NCBI GenBank assembly: GCA_031417555.1
Contig: JANOVV010000065.1
Location: 16,164-80,163 of the forward strand
Reading direction: 5' to 3'
DNA: 64,000 nucleotides
Source of the DNA: JADKIH01 sp031417555
GTDB lineage: Bacteria; Bacteroidota; Bacteroidia; AKYH767-A; 2013-40CM-41-45
Shown here: positions 34,518-44,246 of the stretch, piece by piece
Layout of the letters: each line of letters begins with the position of its first letter
Position numbering within the stretch: position 1 is the first letter of the stretch
The notes under the pieces: generated by a model
Databases searched by the model: none
What the model saw: only the letters and a program-made list of their open reading frames with translations
What the model was told of the DNA's origin: nothing
Position numbers and translations under genes: made by a program

Positions 34518-36386
34518 TTACTTCTTTTCGTAAACTTCGATTTTTATGTTATCAATATATAATTCGTTTTTCCCTCTGTACCAAATATAAATTTCAAAAT
34601 AATCTTTTTCAGAATAGGGAAATGGAGTCATGTAATCAATTTTAAGTGAATTCCAGGTTCCTTTTTCAAATTTATATTTATCTAAATCAAATGCTCTGTA
34701 TTTCAGATTATATTTATTGTGGGGAAAATTAATAACTAACGAAGCCGGATTTTCTTTAATATCTATCTCCGAATAATAATCAAATGTCACTCTTAACCAA
34801 ACATGATCCAATTGTTCTTTGACAAGATGATCATAACGAATTTTATACGTTGGGTAGTATGGATTTTTTTCCGATAACAGAGCACTTTTAGGAGGTGAAC
34901 CAAAATATTTAGTACTTAATTTTGTTGAATCAATAGTGGTTGAGTTCTTATCTTCAAAATTATAATACGCTAACAAGTAATGATTGTATTCATTTTCATT
35001 ATCAAAACTCTCTGTATAATCTATGCTTCTTATTACTTCTGTTAACTTTCTGTCTTCTTCCGTAACATTTGTTTTTAAAAATGATTTTTTGTAATACTTG
35101 AATGTCATTCTATCTTCAGGTAATATCCAATTAACAAATTGCCATGTTTGAAAAAGATTTAAGAAAATTAAAAAAGCAATAATTGAAAAAATAAAATACT
35201 TTTTAATATTCATTTTTAAAATTCTCTCAACAGATATACATAATGGGATAGACAAGATCGAATAGGATTGAACAAAATACCTCATTCCAAAACTGCCGCC
35301 ATTCCACCAGGCTGCCCAACTACTTAATAAATAAAAATTAATGAGGGTAAATAATATAATGAAATTCTTTTGAGCCGGAAGTCGTTTGGGAAGTAGAAAA
35401 AGTCCGACTAAGGGGAAAATTAATAATGGTGTATAAATAAACAAGCTTTTCTTAAAGCTGAATAAAACATTTAATATGTGCGGTGAAAGGAAATCAAAAC
35501 CTTCCGTGTTTTTATATGAATAATAAAAGTAATTTCCTGTTGTAATTTTCCAATAAATAAATTGAGGAATAAAAGGAATGACTGCTGCTAATAAAAGAAT
35601 CAATACATGCCTGTATTGATTTTTTAGTAATTGAATTTTTGAAATCAAGGATTCTTTATCATAAATTCCCCAAAGGACAGGAATTAAAAAACAAAGAATG
35701 TCTGACGGGCGGGTTAATGTAATCCAGCCTGCAGTTATTCCAATTATGAAAGCAGATAAATAGCTGTTGTTATCATGCCATTTTTTAGAAAAGTATAACA
35801 GTATAACAAACAAGGTGAACAATAAAGCATGGGGTTGTAGATAATTATTAATTGCTTCACTGAAATAATTGGTTCCTAAAAATAAAATTATCAAAGAAAT
35901 GGAAACAACGCGATCATTAAACCACTGAATTAACAATCTTCTCAATAAAAATATGCCGGGTAAAATTATCAGAAATACTCCTATTGAAATTGCAATTTGA
36001 TATGGAGGAGAAAAGCCATCTTTCAAATAATCAGAATTTAGCGCCCACAAATGTCCAATTAGAAAAAATGGAAAATAAAAATACGACATTCCGATTGTGT
36101 AATTTGGGACACGAGTGTTGTTTTCGGTATTGTGAATTTGAAAAAGCGTCGGTGAAAATTTATATTTAGTGTGCAAAGAGTCTATTGCCTTCGTTTTCAT
36201 ACCCGGATCATGAAAAATAAAAGACATTGGTAAATATAAATAGTATGACGTTACATCGAAGGTGAGTTCTTTGAAAGAATCATTAAATTTATATTTAGGG
36301 AGATTAAAGTGACTTACTACGATAATAATAGAAATAATACATACAATTAAAAGTGAGGTCTTATTCTCCAGCTTTTTTTTATACAT
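34518..36386 (-). CDS. Multi-pass membrane protein, probable GT-C-type glycosyltransferase
   Basis: The 622-residue protein has about ten hydrophobic segments between residues 13 and 415, then a soluble C-terminal part of about 190 residues rich in Tyr, Asp and Lys. The N-terminal loop contains FTFDVTSYYLYLPMSFIFHDPG, and residues of the type WITLTRPSDILCFLIPVLWG recall mannosyltransferase-like membrane enzymes that use polyprenyl-phosphate sugars. I cannot assign a precise family. The adjacent DPM1-like synthase supports a glycan role. The ATG start gives a short basic N-terminus before the first membrane helix. Confidence 0.62.
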   Translation of the reverse strand: MYKKKLENKTSLLIVCIISIIIVVSHFNLPKYKFNDSFKELTFDVTSYYLYLPMSFIFHDPGMKTKAIDSLHTKYKFSPTLFQIHNTENNTRVPNYTIGMSYFYFPFFLIGHLWALNSDYLKDGFSPPYQIAISIGVFLIILPGIFLLRRLLIQWFNDRVVSISLIILFLGTNYFSEAINNYLQPHALLFTLFVILLYFSKKWHDNNSYLSAFIIGITAGWITLTRPSDILCFLIPVLWGIYDKESLISKIQLLKNQYRHVLILLLAAVIPFIPQFIYWKITTGNYFYYSYKNTEGFDFLSPHILNVLFSFKKSLFIYTPLLIFPLVGLFLLPKRLPAQKNFIILFTLINFYLLSSWAAWWNGGSFGMRYFVQSYSILSIPLCISVERILKMNIKKYFIFSIIAFLIFLNLFQTWQFVNWILPEDRMTFKYYKKSFLKTNVTEEDRKLTEVIRSIDYTESFDNENEYNHYLLAYYNFEDKNSTTIDSTKLSTKYFGSPPKSALLSEKNPYYPTYKIRYDHLVKEQLDHVWLRVTFDYYSEIDIKENPASLVINFPHNKYNLKYRAFDLDKYKFEKGTWNSLKIDYMTPFPYSEKDYFEIYIWYRGKNELYIDNIKIEVYEKK

Positions 36387-36447
36387 AATTTATATATTAT
36401 TTTTTTGAACTGTGTAAAAATGAAGTTCTCTTTGATAATAAAAAAAA

Positions 36448-37104
36448 TTACACTTTCATTTCAGGAATATCTCCTTCTACTATTAATTTTCCGGCTGTTG
36501 CATTTTTAATCTGTTCAACACTTATGCCCGGGGCTCTTTCGAGCAATTTAAATCCACCTTGTGGAAGTACATCTAATACTCCCAATTCAGTCACAATCCG
36601 TTTGACGCACCGTTTACCTGTTAATGGTAATGAACATGATGGAAGTAATTTGGATTCTCCGGCTTTATTTACGTGTTGCATTGCAACAATTATATGTTTT
36701 GCTGATGCAACAAGATCCATAGCACCACCCATTCCTTTAACCATTTTTCCCGGAATTTTCCAATTTGCAATATCGCCGTTTTCACTTACTTCCATTGCAC
36801 CTAAAATTGTGAGGTCAACTTTTCCGGCTCTTATCATTCCAAAACTCATCGCTGAATCAAAAAAAGCAGATCCCTGTACCGTTGTAATTGTTTGTTTGCC
36901 CGCATTTATTAAATCCGGATCTTCTTCGCCTTCGAATGGAAATGGTCCCATACCCAATAAACCATTCTCGGATTGCAGCACAACATTAATTCCCGAGGGA
37001 ATATAGTTCGCTACTAATGTAGGAATACCAATACCAAGATTTACATAGTAGCCGTCCTTAACCTCCTGAGCAATTCGTTTGGCGATTCCGATTTTGTCTA
37101 ACAT
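36448..37104 (-). CDS. scoB: 3-oxoacid CoA-transferase subunit B
   Basis: ScoB is the beta subunit of the enzyme that moves CoA from succinyl-CoA to acetoacetate or a similar 3-oxoacid. The 218-residue protein contains GYYVNLGIGIPTLVANYIP, the catalytic-glutamate motif QSENGLLGMGP (Glu near residue 51) and KMVKGMGGAMDLVASAK, all characteristic of subunit B. The length is the usual 210-220 residues. Subunit A is encoded 91 bp upstream on the same strand, so they form an A-B operon and the enzyme is a heteromer. Confidence 0.95.
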   Translation of the reverse strand: MLDKIGIAKRIAQEVKDGYYVNLGIGIPTLVANYIPSGINVVLQSENGLLGMGPFPFEGEEDPDLINAGKQTITTVQGSAFFDSAMSFGMIRAGKVDLTILGAMEVSENGDIANWKIPGKMVKGMGGAMDLVASAKHIIVAMQHVNKAGESKLLPSCSLPLTGKRCVKRIVTELGVLDVLPQGGFKLLERAPGISVEQIKNATAGKLIVEGDIPEMKV

Positions 37105-37195
37105 TTTTTGTGATTTAAAAATTTGGGGAATTAGAATTTGTAAGTGCAGGTTTATCTTTGGGGAATTGGGAATATATTTTTCTGAGATTTTCTGA

Positions 37196-37894
37196 TTAAT
37201 TTTTCTGCCTCACTGTCCTCTGCTCAATCCTCTTCTCATAATTCTTACCCTGAAAAATTCGATGAATATAAATTCCGGGTGTATGAATATTGTTAGGATC
37301 TAATTCACCGGCAGGGACGAGTTCTTCAACTTCTGCAACAGTTATTTTACCGGCCATAGCCATTAGCGGATTAAAGTTTCTAGCTGTTTCGTGAAAAATT
37401 AAATTACCATGAGTGTCTCCTTTCCAGGCTTTCACCAATGCAAAATCTGCTTCGAATGCATATTCAAGAAGATAGTCTTTCCCATTAAACTTTCTTACTT
37501 CTTTTCCGATTGCAACTTCTGTATCAACACCTGCAGGAGTAAATATGGCAGGCATTCCATAACCTGCTGCCAGGCATCTGGTAGCTAATGTTCCTTGCGG
37601 TATTAATTCTACTTCCAATTCACCGCTCAACAATTGTCGTTCAAATTCTGCATTCTCTCCAACGTAAGACGAAATCATTTTTTTTATTAGTCTTGCTTTT
37701 AATAAAAAGCCAAGACCAAAATCATCAACTCCTGCATTATTAGAAATGCATGTCAGTCCTTTGGCTCCTTTTTTAACCAATGCAGTAATACAATTTTCTG
37801 GAATTCCGCAAAGACCAAAGCCTCCAACCATAAGTGTCATATTATCCTTAAGGCCATTCAGCGCTTCGTCTGCATTTAAGACAACTTTGTTCAT
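37196..37894 (-). CDS. scoA: 3-oxoacid CoA-transferase subunit A
   Basis: ScoA is the alpha subunit paired with the gene just downstream. The 232-residue protein has the CoA-binding glycine-rich motif TLMVGGFGLCGIPENCI (about 20-36), the NNAGVDDFGLG segment and the AARNFNPLMAMAGKITVAEVEELV signature region. Ketone bodies or butyrate-type acids are likely substrates, but the exact acid is not visible in sequence. ATG start at 37894; a 183-bp gap separates it from the penicillin-binding protein gene. Confidence 0.95.
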   Translation of the reverse strand: MNKVVLNADEALNGLKDNMTLMVGGFGLCGIPENCITALVKKGAKGLTCISNNAGVDDFGLGFLLKARLIKKMISSYVGENAEFERQLLSGELEVELIPQGTLATRCLAAGYGMPAIFTPAGVDTEVAIGKEVRKFNGKDYLLEYAFEADFALVKAWKGDTHGNLIFHETARNFNPLMAMAGKITVAEVEELVPAGELDPNNIHTPGIYIHRIFQGKNYEKRIEQRTVRQKN

Positions 37895-38077
37895 TTCACA
37901 ATATTAAAATCATTTTTGAAAGCCAATATGCTTTTTGATTTCTGGCATCAAATGTATAACATGACAGGCTTGAATAAAAATATTAATTGCACTTAAACAA
38001 CGAAAAAATCAATTAAAACGAAGAAGAGATAAGAAAAGTTAAAAAGTTTTTATTTTTCTGATAAAAATATTCTGTAA

Positions 38078-40285
38078 TTAAAAATTATCAAACGTTGATT
38101 TTTCTTCTCCCGGTTGAGCATATTTATCACAATTTAATTCCACATTCAACGGTTCATCCGGTGCAACAAAATTGCCTCTGGAAATATTAAGCGAGTTGTC
38201 TCCATATAATTTTTTCATATAAAGAGCCCAGATTGGCATTGCCGTTCTTGCTCCTTGTCCAAGCTCTAAAGTACGGAAGTGCACTATTCTGTCCTCGCAC
38301 CCAACCCAACAACCGGAAACTAAATCAGGAGTAATGCCCATGAACCATCCATCGCTTTGATTTTGTGTAGTTCCCGTTTTACCTGCTATAGCATACGGAA
38401 TTTTATATTCACCGCGTAATCTTGCACCTGTTCCGAATTGAACAACTCCTTCCATAAGTTTTAGCATAAGGAACGCTGTTTCCTCACTGATTGCTTCTAC
38501 CTTTCGTGGAACAAAATCCTGTAAAACATTTCCATTTTTATCTTCGATACGAGTCAGATAAATGGGTTGTGTCCAAACACCTTTATTGGCAAATGAAGAA
38601 TATGCTCCAACCATTTCAAAGACTGAAACATCAGGTGTTCCTAGACAGATAGCCGGTACGGGAATAATCGGAGATGTAATTCCCATTTTCCTGACAATTT
38701 CAATCATCGCCTGAGGGCCGAATTGTTTCATAAGATAAGCTGAGATGCAGTTAACTGATTCTGCCAGGCCTTGTTTTAATGTTAACATCCCGCCATAACT
38801 TGCATCTGAATTTTCCGGAGACCATTGTTCGCCTGAAGGAAGATCAAACGTTACTCTGACATTTGGTATTTTATAGCAAGGAGAATATCCTTCCTGCATA
38901 GCGAGGGTATAAAGAAAAGGTTTGAAGGTGGAACCAACTTGTCTCTTTCCTTCTTTAACGTGATCATATTTAAAATATCTATAATCCGTTCCGCCAACCC
39001 ATGCGCGTACTAATCCTGTTTTAGGTTCCATTGACATAAAACCACATTGAAGAATTTTCTTAAAATATCGGATACTATCCATTGGTGATAGTAACGTATC
39101 AACATCTCCCCTCCAGGAAAAAACTGTCATTTTCTCCTTCTTATTAAATGCTTTTTCTATTTCTTTATCTGTTGCCTTGTTGGCTTTCATTGCAATATAA
39201 CGTTCCGTATGTTTCATTGCATCAGTAAGTATTTCCTTGTGGCCATCCCAAGGATCCTGACTTTTCCAATGATCGTTGAATTTTTTTTGCAGTACTTTTA
39301 AATGTTCGCTCATTGCTTCTTCAGCATAGCGTTGCATTTTTGAATTGATCGATGTAAATATTCTAAGTCCATCAGTATATAAATTATAAGGAAGACCTGT
39401 TGAATTATTAATATGCTCTTTACACCATTGAAGCATTTCTCCTTTCAACTCTTCCCGGAAATAAGTGGCGAGTCCATAATTGTGGTCTTCGACCTGATAC
39501 TTCAACTTTATCGGAATTGCTTTAATAGAATCAAATTCGTTTTTCTTAATGAAGTCATACTTCATCATTTGAGAAAGCACTACGTTACGGCGTTCGATGG
39601 AATTTTTGTTGTTTCGAACCGGATTGTATCTGGTCGGAGCTTTCAACATGCCAACCAATAAAGCGGCTTCCTGAATATTTAGTTGAGCGGGAGTTTTCGC
39701 AAAATATGTTTGGGCGGCAGATTTAATTCCGTAAGCATTGCTACTGAAATCAACAATATTAAGATACATGGCAATAATTTCTTCCTTAGTATATCTTCGT
39801 TCAAGTCTGATAGAAATTATCCACTCCTGTAATTTTTGAATTATTCGTTTGAACTTCGAATCAGGAACTTCATGAAAAAGTTTTTTTGCTAATTGCTGTG
39901 TAATAGTACTTCCTCCTCCGGCGCTTCCTGCACGCAAAATAACCCGAACCAATCCTCGCAAGTCAACACCACTATGACTATCGAATCGAATATCTTCTGT
40001 TGCTTTAAGAGCGTTTAGTAAAACAGGGGAAAGCTCATAATAATGGATATTGGTGCGGTTCTGAAAAAAATATTTTCCCAATATAACCTGATCGGCAGAA
40101 ATAATTTCTGATGCCAGATTACTGCGTGGGTTTTCAAGTTCATCGAAGGTGGGTAGCTCTTCGCCAATATATCCTTTTGCAGCCAGAAAAAGGACAAAAA
40201 ACAAAATTACAATGGGAAGAGCAGCCAGTGTCCAGAAAACAAGAATATACTTTCTGAATTTCTTGGGCGCAGTATCTTTTGGCAT
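38078..40285 (-). CDS. Class A penicillin-binding protein (PBP1A-type transglycosylase/transpeptidase)
   Basis: The 735-residue bifunctional enzyme polymerises and cross-links peptidoglycan at the outer face of the inner membrane. One N-terminal membrane helix (about 12-34) is followed by the GT51 glycosyltransferase domain (EDIRFDSHSGVDLRGL near 92 and GGGSTITQQLAKKLF). The transpeptidase domain has active-site GSTFKP (SxxK near 445), SVN (SxN) and AGKTGTTQNQSDGWF (KTG). The C-terminus ends without the long basic tail of some PBP1a. Gene order with M16 peptidases and gldH on the same strand is compatible with envelope functions. Confidence 0.96.
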   Translation of the reverse strand: MPKDTAPKKFRKYILVFWTLAALPIVILFFVLFLAAKGYIGEELPTFDELENPRSNLASEIISADQVILGKYFFQNRTNIHYYELSPVLLNALKATEDIRFDSHSGVDLRGLVRVILRAGSAGGGSTITQQLAKKLFHEVPDSKFKRIIQKLQEWIISIRLERRYTKEEIIAMYLNIVDFSSNAYGIKSAAQTYFAKTPAQLNIQEAALLVGMLKAPTRYNPVRNNKNSIERRNVVLSQMMKYDFIKKNEFDSIKAIPIKLKYQVEDHNYGLATYFREELKGEMLQWCKEHINNSTGLPYNLYTDGLRIFTSINSKMQRYAEEAMSEHLKVLQKKFNDHWKSQDPWDGHKEILTDAMKHTERYIAMKANKATDKEIEKAFNKKEKMTVFSWRGDVDTLLSPMDSIRYFKKILQCGFMSMEPKTGLVRAWVGGTDYRYFKYDHVKEGKRQVGSTFKPFLYTLAMQEGYSPCYKIPNVRVTFDLPSGEQWSPENSDASYGGMLTLKQGLAESVNCISAYLMKQFGPQAMIEIVRKMGITSPIIPVPAICLGTPDVSVFEMVGAYSSFANKGVWTQPIYLTRIEDKNGNVLQDFVPRKVEAISEETAFLMLKLMEGVVQFGTGARLRGEYKIPYAIAGKTGTTQNQSDGWFMGITPDLVSGCWVGCEDRIVHFRTLELGQGARTAMPIWALYMKKLYGDNSLNISRGNFVAPDEPLNVELNCDKYAQPGEEKSTFDNF

Positions 40286-40435
40286 ATGGTAAACTTATTC
40301 CGGAGTTGATAAAAGTAGTAAATTTTTAATTTGACTACGGTTTTATCTTCACGAAATATAAACGGAAAATTACCGTTTTCATTTTACTATAATTTTATAT
40401 GCCATTTTTTAATTGCAAATCAATTTTTCAAATAA

Positions 40436-41989
40436 TCATTTTTTGAATGTATCATTTGAATTTATAATCCGAACTTCTTTTACTTTCAATGGATAAGAGG
40501 CTACGATATCGTCTTCTTTTAAAATACTTTCCGGTAAAGAAGATTTAAGTGTGTTGCTATACGTCATTGGTGAAGGTGTATTTGCCCGTAAGCTTTCTGC
40601 CAGATCATTTACTTCTGATTCGTCGGTGATTATTACAATTTCCATATTTTGTAATTGCCAATATTTTTTAATTGCAGCGTTTACATCTTCAACTGTTAAT
40701 TTTGAAAGTAAACCGTCTAATTCGTTGATCCAGTCTGTTCTTCCATAAAAACGGGAATCCATCAGATAACCAAGTTTTTTTGCAGGGGTCTCAACATAAA
40801 GTTTCGTGTAGCTTTTTAAAAAATCACGTGTCCCTTCAAAGTTTTCTTTACTTAAGCCATTTTTTATTAATTCATCCATTTCACGAATAGCCATTCGTAA
40901 TGCAAAATGTGCATGGCCAACTTTTATTTCGGAAAGTTCTTTGTACTGGCCTTTCAATCCTTTTGCTGTTTGAACCGGTCTGATCCATAAGCTGAAATAA
41001 TTTAAGGACCGCGGTGTACCTGCAACAGGAAGCATGTTAGATCCTCCGTTCTGATACCATTCAATATAAGAATAGTCACCATAATTCATTGAACGGGCTT
41101 CGCGTATTTTTTGATAGAGGCGTGAATATGATTTACGATGTTCTCCCAGCCAGCTGTTAGCAACCATCAAAGCTGCAAAATCATTATTGGAACGATTTAG
41201 ATTCATAGGAAAGCCTGCTGAGATGGCTGATCCAAGAGCGCCCGGTTTTGAAATAATATCGATTGTAATTCCATTGGGTTGCTGAGGTGCAGTTAAAGCC
41301 GGCAATACGGGTTTCGTATCGGGAAGCTTATTGATATCACTCTTTAATTGGTCTACCATTGCATCAGGATAATCTCCTGCTATTCCGATAAGAACATTGT
41401 TTCTGGTAAACATATTGTTGTATTGCTTCTTAACATCATCGAGAGTAATGGATGACAAAGAAGATACTGATCCATTGGTTAAATGGCTATACGGTGTTTT
41501 GTTAAATAGAACGGATTCCAAATACATTTTTCCATATTCTTCATCAGAAGATTGCCTGATTACTTCTTCAACATAATTTTTTTGATTAGATAAAAGACGA
41601 TCAAAATCATTTTTATCCATTGCCGGATTAAGTAATAGATCCTTTACAACAGTAGTATAAAATTGCTGAAGATATTTTGTCGGTACTTCAAAAGTAAAAA
41701 TGGAAACTTCTTTGTCGGTAAAGCTGCTCATTCGCGCAGCCCAGGGATATATTAGTTTACGAATTTCTGTAGAAGTCATTTTTTTCGTCCCGCTTTCGAT
41801 AATCATATCGGCCGCAAGAGTTGTCAGGCCCTCTTTTCCTGATGGGTCACTTATTGAACCATTTCGAAATACGAGGCGAATTACGGCTTTTCCCGACTTT
41901 GCAATTTTAAGTTGAACAACTTCCTGAGCAGATGCTGTTGTCGAAAGAATAGCAATTATAAATGTATAAATGAGAATTATTTTTTTCAT
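40436..41989 (-). CDS. M16-family peptidase subunit lacking the zinc motif
   Basis: The 517-residue protein with signal peptide (KKIILIYTFIIAILSTTASAQ) has the M16 two-domain fold, with RLVFRNGSISDPSGKEGLTTLAADMI at the start of the first domain and the R/Y pair (EARSMNYGDYSY) characteristic of the substrate-gripping domain. The HxxEH zinc motif is absent, as in the non-catalytic partner of heterodimeric M16B enzymes. The catalytic partner is encoded 11 bp upstream. The two probably assemble into a periplasmic or surface peptidase. The closing stretch KLTVEDVNAAIKKYWQLQN is typical of the family. Confidence 0.88.
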   Translation of the reverse strand: MKKIILIYTFIIAILSTTASAQEVVQLKIAKSGKAVIRLVFRNGSISDPSGKEGLTTLAADMIIESGTKKMTSTEIRKLIYPWAARMSSFTDKEVSIFTFEVPTKYLQQFYTTVVKDLLLNPAMDKNDFDRLLSNQKNYVEEVIRQSSDEEYGKMYLESVLFNKTPYSHLTNGSVSSLSSITLDDVKKQYNNMFTRNNVLIGIAGDYPDAMVDQLKSDINKLPDTKPVLPALTAPQQPNGITIDIISKPGALGSAISAGFPMNLNRSNNDFAALMVANSWLGEHRKSYSRLYQKIREARSMNYGDYSYIEWYQNGGSNMLPVAGTPRSLNYFSLWIRPVQTAKGLKGQYKELSEIKVGHAHFALRMAIREMDELIKNGLSKENFEGTRDFLKSYTKLYVETPAKKLGYLMDSRFYGRTDWINELDGLLSKLTVEDVNAAIKKYWQLQNMEIVIITDESEVNDLAESLRANTPSPMTYSNTLKSSLPESILKEDDIVASYPLKVKEVRIINSNDTFKK

Positions 41990-42000
41990 GTCTTCTTAAA

Positions 42001-43479
42001 TTAAAATTTTACTTTTTCATCTGATGATATTGTTCCAATAGTCAGACGTTCCGGGTTAAAATATTTTTTTGCTACTCTCATGATATCTTCTGAAGTTACA
42101 TTTTCATACATTCCATAATATGTATTTACTGATTCCGGGTTTTCGGAAATCCATGTGAAGAAGCTTAACGTTTGTGCAATCGCAGTTGGATTATCAATTT
42201 GCATAATAATTCCGTTACGGAAATTTTCTTTTGTTTCCATTAAAAGTTTCTGATCAAGCGGTTTTGTTTTTGCTTCATTCAGTGTACGTTCTATTTCTTT
42301 TTTAATATATCCGAAATCTGCTGCATCAACCAATGAACCTTCTACAGAAATAAGAAATGGATCTCTTGTTGTTGTAGCATCGGCGCCGAGTGATCTTAAT
42401 TTTTTTTCATTTATCACAAGTTTTGTAAAGAGATCTGAATTTTCGCTAAAGTATGCTGCACAAAGTATATCAAGAATAGGAAAATCCGTTTCTGTATTAC
42501 TGTATGCAGGTCCTTTGTAATTCATTCCGAGATATGGTGGAAATCCCGGTTTTTTCAAATTAACATAACGGCTTTCTTTTTGAGCCGGCTCTGTTGGAAC
42601 GGATGAAGTATACGTTCCCTTTTTCCAGTCACCGAAATATTCAGCTGCAAGTCTATTTACTTTATCAGCTGTTACATCACCGATTACTATAACAGTACAA
42701 TATTCCGGTCGGTAATAGCGGTTAAAAAATTCGCGGGAATATTCATACTGATTTGGCATGTCTACTATGTCATCAAAAAATCCCATGGTAGTATGTTTGT
42801 AAGTATGTAAATCAAAAGCGGTGTTTTGCACCATTTCATTTAACTTGGTGTATGGGTTAGCAGAATTTTTTGTGTATTCTCCTTTTACGGCTCCGGCTTC
42901 TGTTTTAAAATCTTGTATTGAATAAGAAAGATTTTTAAATCGGTCACTCTCTAACATAAACATTGTTTCCAGTTTCGAAGCATCACCAGTCATGTGATAA
43001 AGTGTACGATCCAGACTGGTATTTGCATTTGCTGAAGCGCCAGTCGATTTAAGAACGCTGCTGTATTTTTCTTTTGGATACTTCTCTGTTCCCCTGAACA
43101 TCATATGTTCAAAGAAGTGAGCAAAACCTGTTTTACCCGGCTCTACTTCATTTCGTGATCCGGTTCTCACAACGATATAAAATGCAGCAATGCCCGGGCT
43201 CTGATAAGGTACCGTTACTATATTTAAACCATTCGCTAGTTTTTTTTGTATGATTTCATATGGGAAAATTTTTGAAGCCGCTTTGGGTGCTTCGCCTTCT
43301 TCTATTTCGGGCTGTACTCCCCGAGGTTTAGTTGACATTTGAGGATTTAATACTCGTCTGGTTTTAGGATCTTCCTGAGGTCTCACTTTTTGATTAGGAT
43401 CCTGGTCACGGCCAATACTAAACAAAGCGATTAATGAAAAGAATAATATGCTTCCGGTAAGAATTTTGAATGTTTTCAT
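42001..43479 (-). CDS. M16-family zinc peptidase (catalytic subunit)
   Basis: The 492-residue protein has a signal peptide and the inverted zinc motif HFFEH in KTGFAHFFEHMMFRGTEKYP (near 122-141), followed by the downstream Glu region (FKTEAGAVKGEY, about 193-204). This is the active half of an M16B pair with the zinc-less partner 11 bp downstream. The pair resembles processing-peptidase-like complexes, cleaving short peptides in the periplasm. The N-terminal extension before the M16 fold is proline- and charge-rich. The ATG start follows an intergenic gap of 271 bases, which probably holds its promoter. Confidence 0.92.
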   Translation of the reverse strand: MKTFKILTGSILFFSLIALFSIGRDQDPNQKVRPQEDPKTRRVLNPQMSTKPRGVQPEIEEGEAPKAASKIFPYEIIQKKLANGLNIVTVPYQSPGIAAFYIVVRTGSRNEVEPGKTGFAHFFEHMMFRGTEKYPKEKYSSVLKSTGASANANTSLDRTLYHMTGDASKLETMFMLESDRFKNLSYSIQDFKTEAGAVKGEYTKNSANPYTKLNEMVQNTAFDLHTYKHTTMGFFDDIVDMPNQYEYSREFFNRYYRPEYCTVIVIGDVTADKVNRLAAEYFGDWKKGTYTSSVPTEPAQKESRYVNLKKPGFPPYLGMNYKGPAYSNTETDFPILDILCAAYFSENSDLFTKLVINEKKLRSLGADATTTRDPFLISVEGSLVDAADFGYIKKEIERTLNEAKTKPLDQKLLMETKENFRNGIIMQIDNPTAIAQTLSFFTWISENPESVNTYYGMYENVTSEDIMRVAKKYFNPERLTIGTISSDEKVKF

Positions 43480-43750
43480 CTTTTGTTTTTATAGAGTGAC
43501 GAATGTATTATTTTACTTCGATCAAAAAAAATCTTTAACATGATTTTAAGAGTTTCTTTTGCCCTTTTTGGCATATATTAAGGCATAATAAATACAGTAT
43601 TTAAAATTGTAGAATTCTGTGCTCTGCTTCTTGTCTATTCCACATTTTGTTTGAATATTATTTTATAAAATATCGCTTAGAAATAATAACAAAAGCCTTT
43701 ATTGATTATCAAAATCCTTATTTAACACCTTTTTGTAATAACTTTGGCAA

Positions 43751-44245
43751 ATGAAGGCAATACTAATATTTCTTCTATTACTTCTCGTTTTCAAGCCATC
43801 AATTGCTTTACATGTCGATTCGACGCGTACTGAACTTTTGATTTTATTAAAAGAAAGAAAAGAATTATTCGATCAATATTCTGCTTCAATAAATAAAAAA
43901 AGCGGATTCTTTGGCAACCGGACAAAAAACGATTTAAAGGATAGCCAGGAAAAGCTTGTTTCTATTGTGGCAGCTGATAATAAAATTATGAATTCGCTAA
44001 GTCGCACACTAGATTTTCGAAATTTCGAAAAACTTAATTTGTCTTATGATGTGAATTCTTACGAAGATAGAATCAGAAATTTACTTACCCTCAACGATAC
44101 GCTAAACAATCAAAATAATATTTACAAAAAAGAGAATAAAATTTTAAATTCAACTATAAAAAAACATCACCTCTATTTTGCAATGCTAATTCTTTTATTG
44201 ATCTTTTCAGGGATTGTTTTGTTTAAGAAGTTTTTAAGCCGATGA
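43751..44245 (+). CDS. Small membrane-anchored coiled-coil protein of unknown function
   Basis: The 164-residue protein begins with a signal peptide (KAILIFLLLLLVFKPSIA). It then has a mostly helical, charged middle (about 30-135) with heptad-like patterns such as LLTLNDTLNNQNNIYKKENKILNS. It ends with a single C-terminal membrane helix (about 140-160) and a short basic tail. Topology would be periplasmic domain plus membrane anchor. Function unknown. It runs convergent to gldH, with the stop codons one base apart. A TAACTTTG sequence ends just four bases before the ATG, so that element may not be its promoter. Confidence 0.62.
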   Translation: MKAILIFLLLLLVFKPSIALHVDSTRTELLILLKERKELFDQYSASINKKSGFFGNRTKNDLKDSQEKLVSIVAADNKIMNSLSRTLDFRNFEKLNLSYDVNSYEDRIRNLLTLNDTLNNQNNIYKKENKILNSTIKKHHLYFAMLILLLIFSGIVLFKKFLSR

Positions 44246-44246
44246 T

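Noticed and set aside
43480..43750. Search for a riboswitch or attenuator upstream of the M16 operon
   Set aside because: Only A/T-rich sequence; no conserved stem architecture could be recognised by eye.
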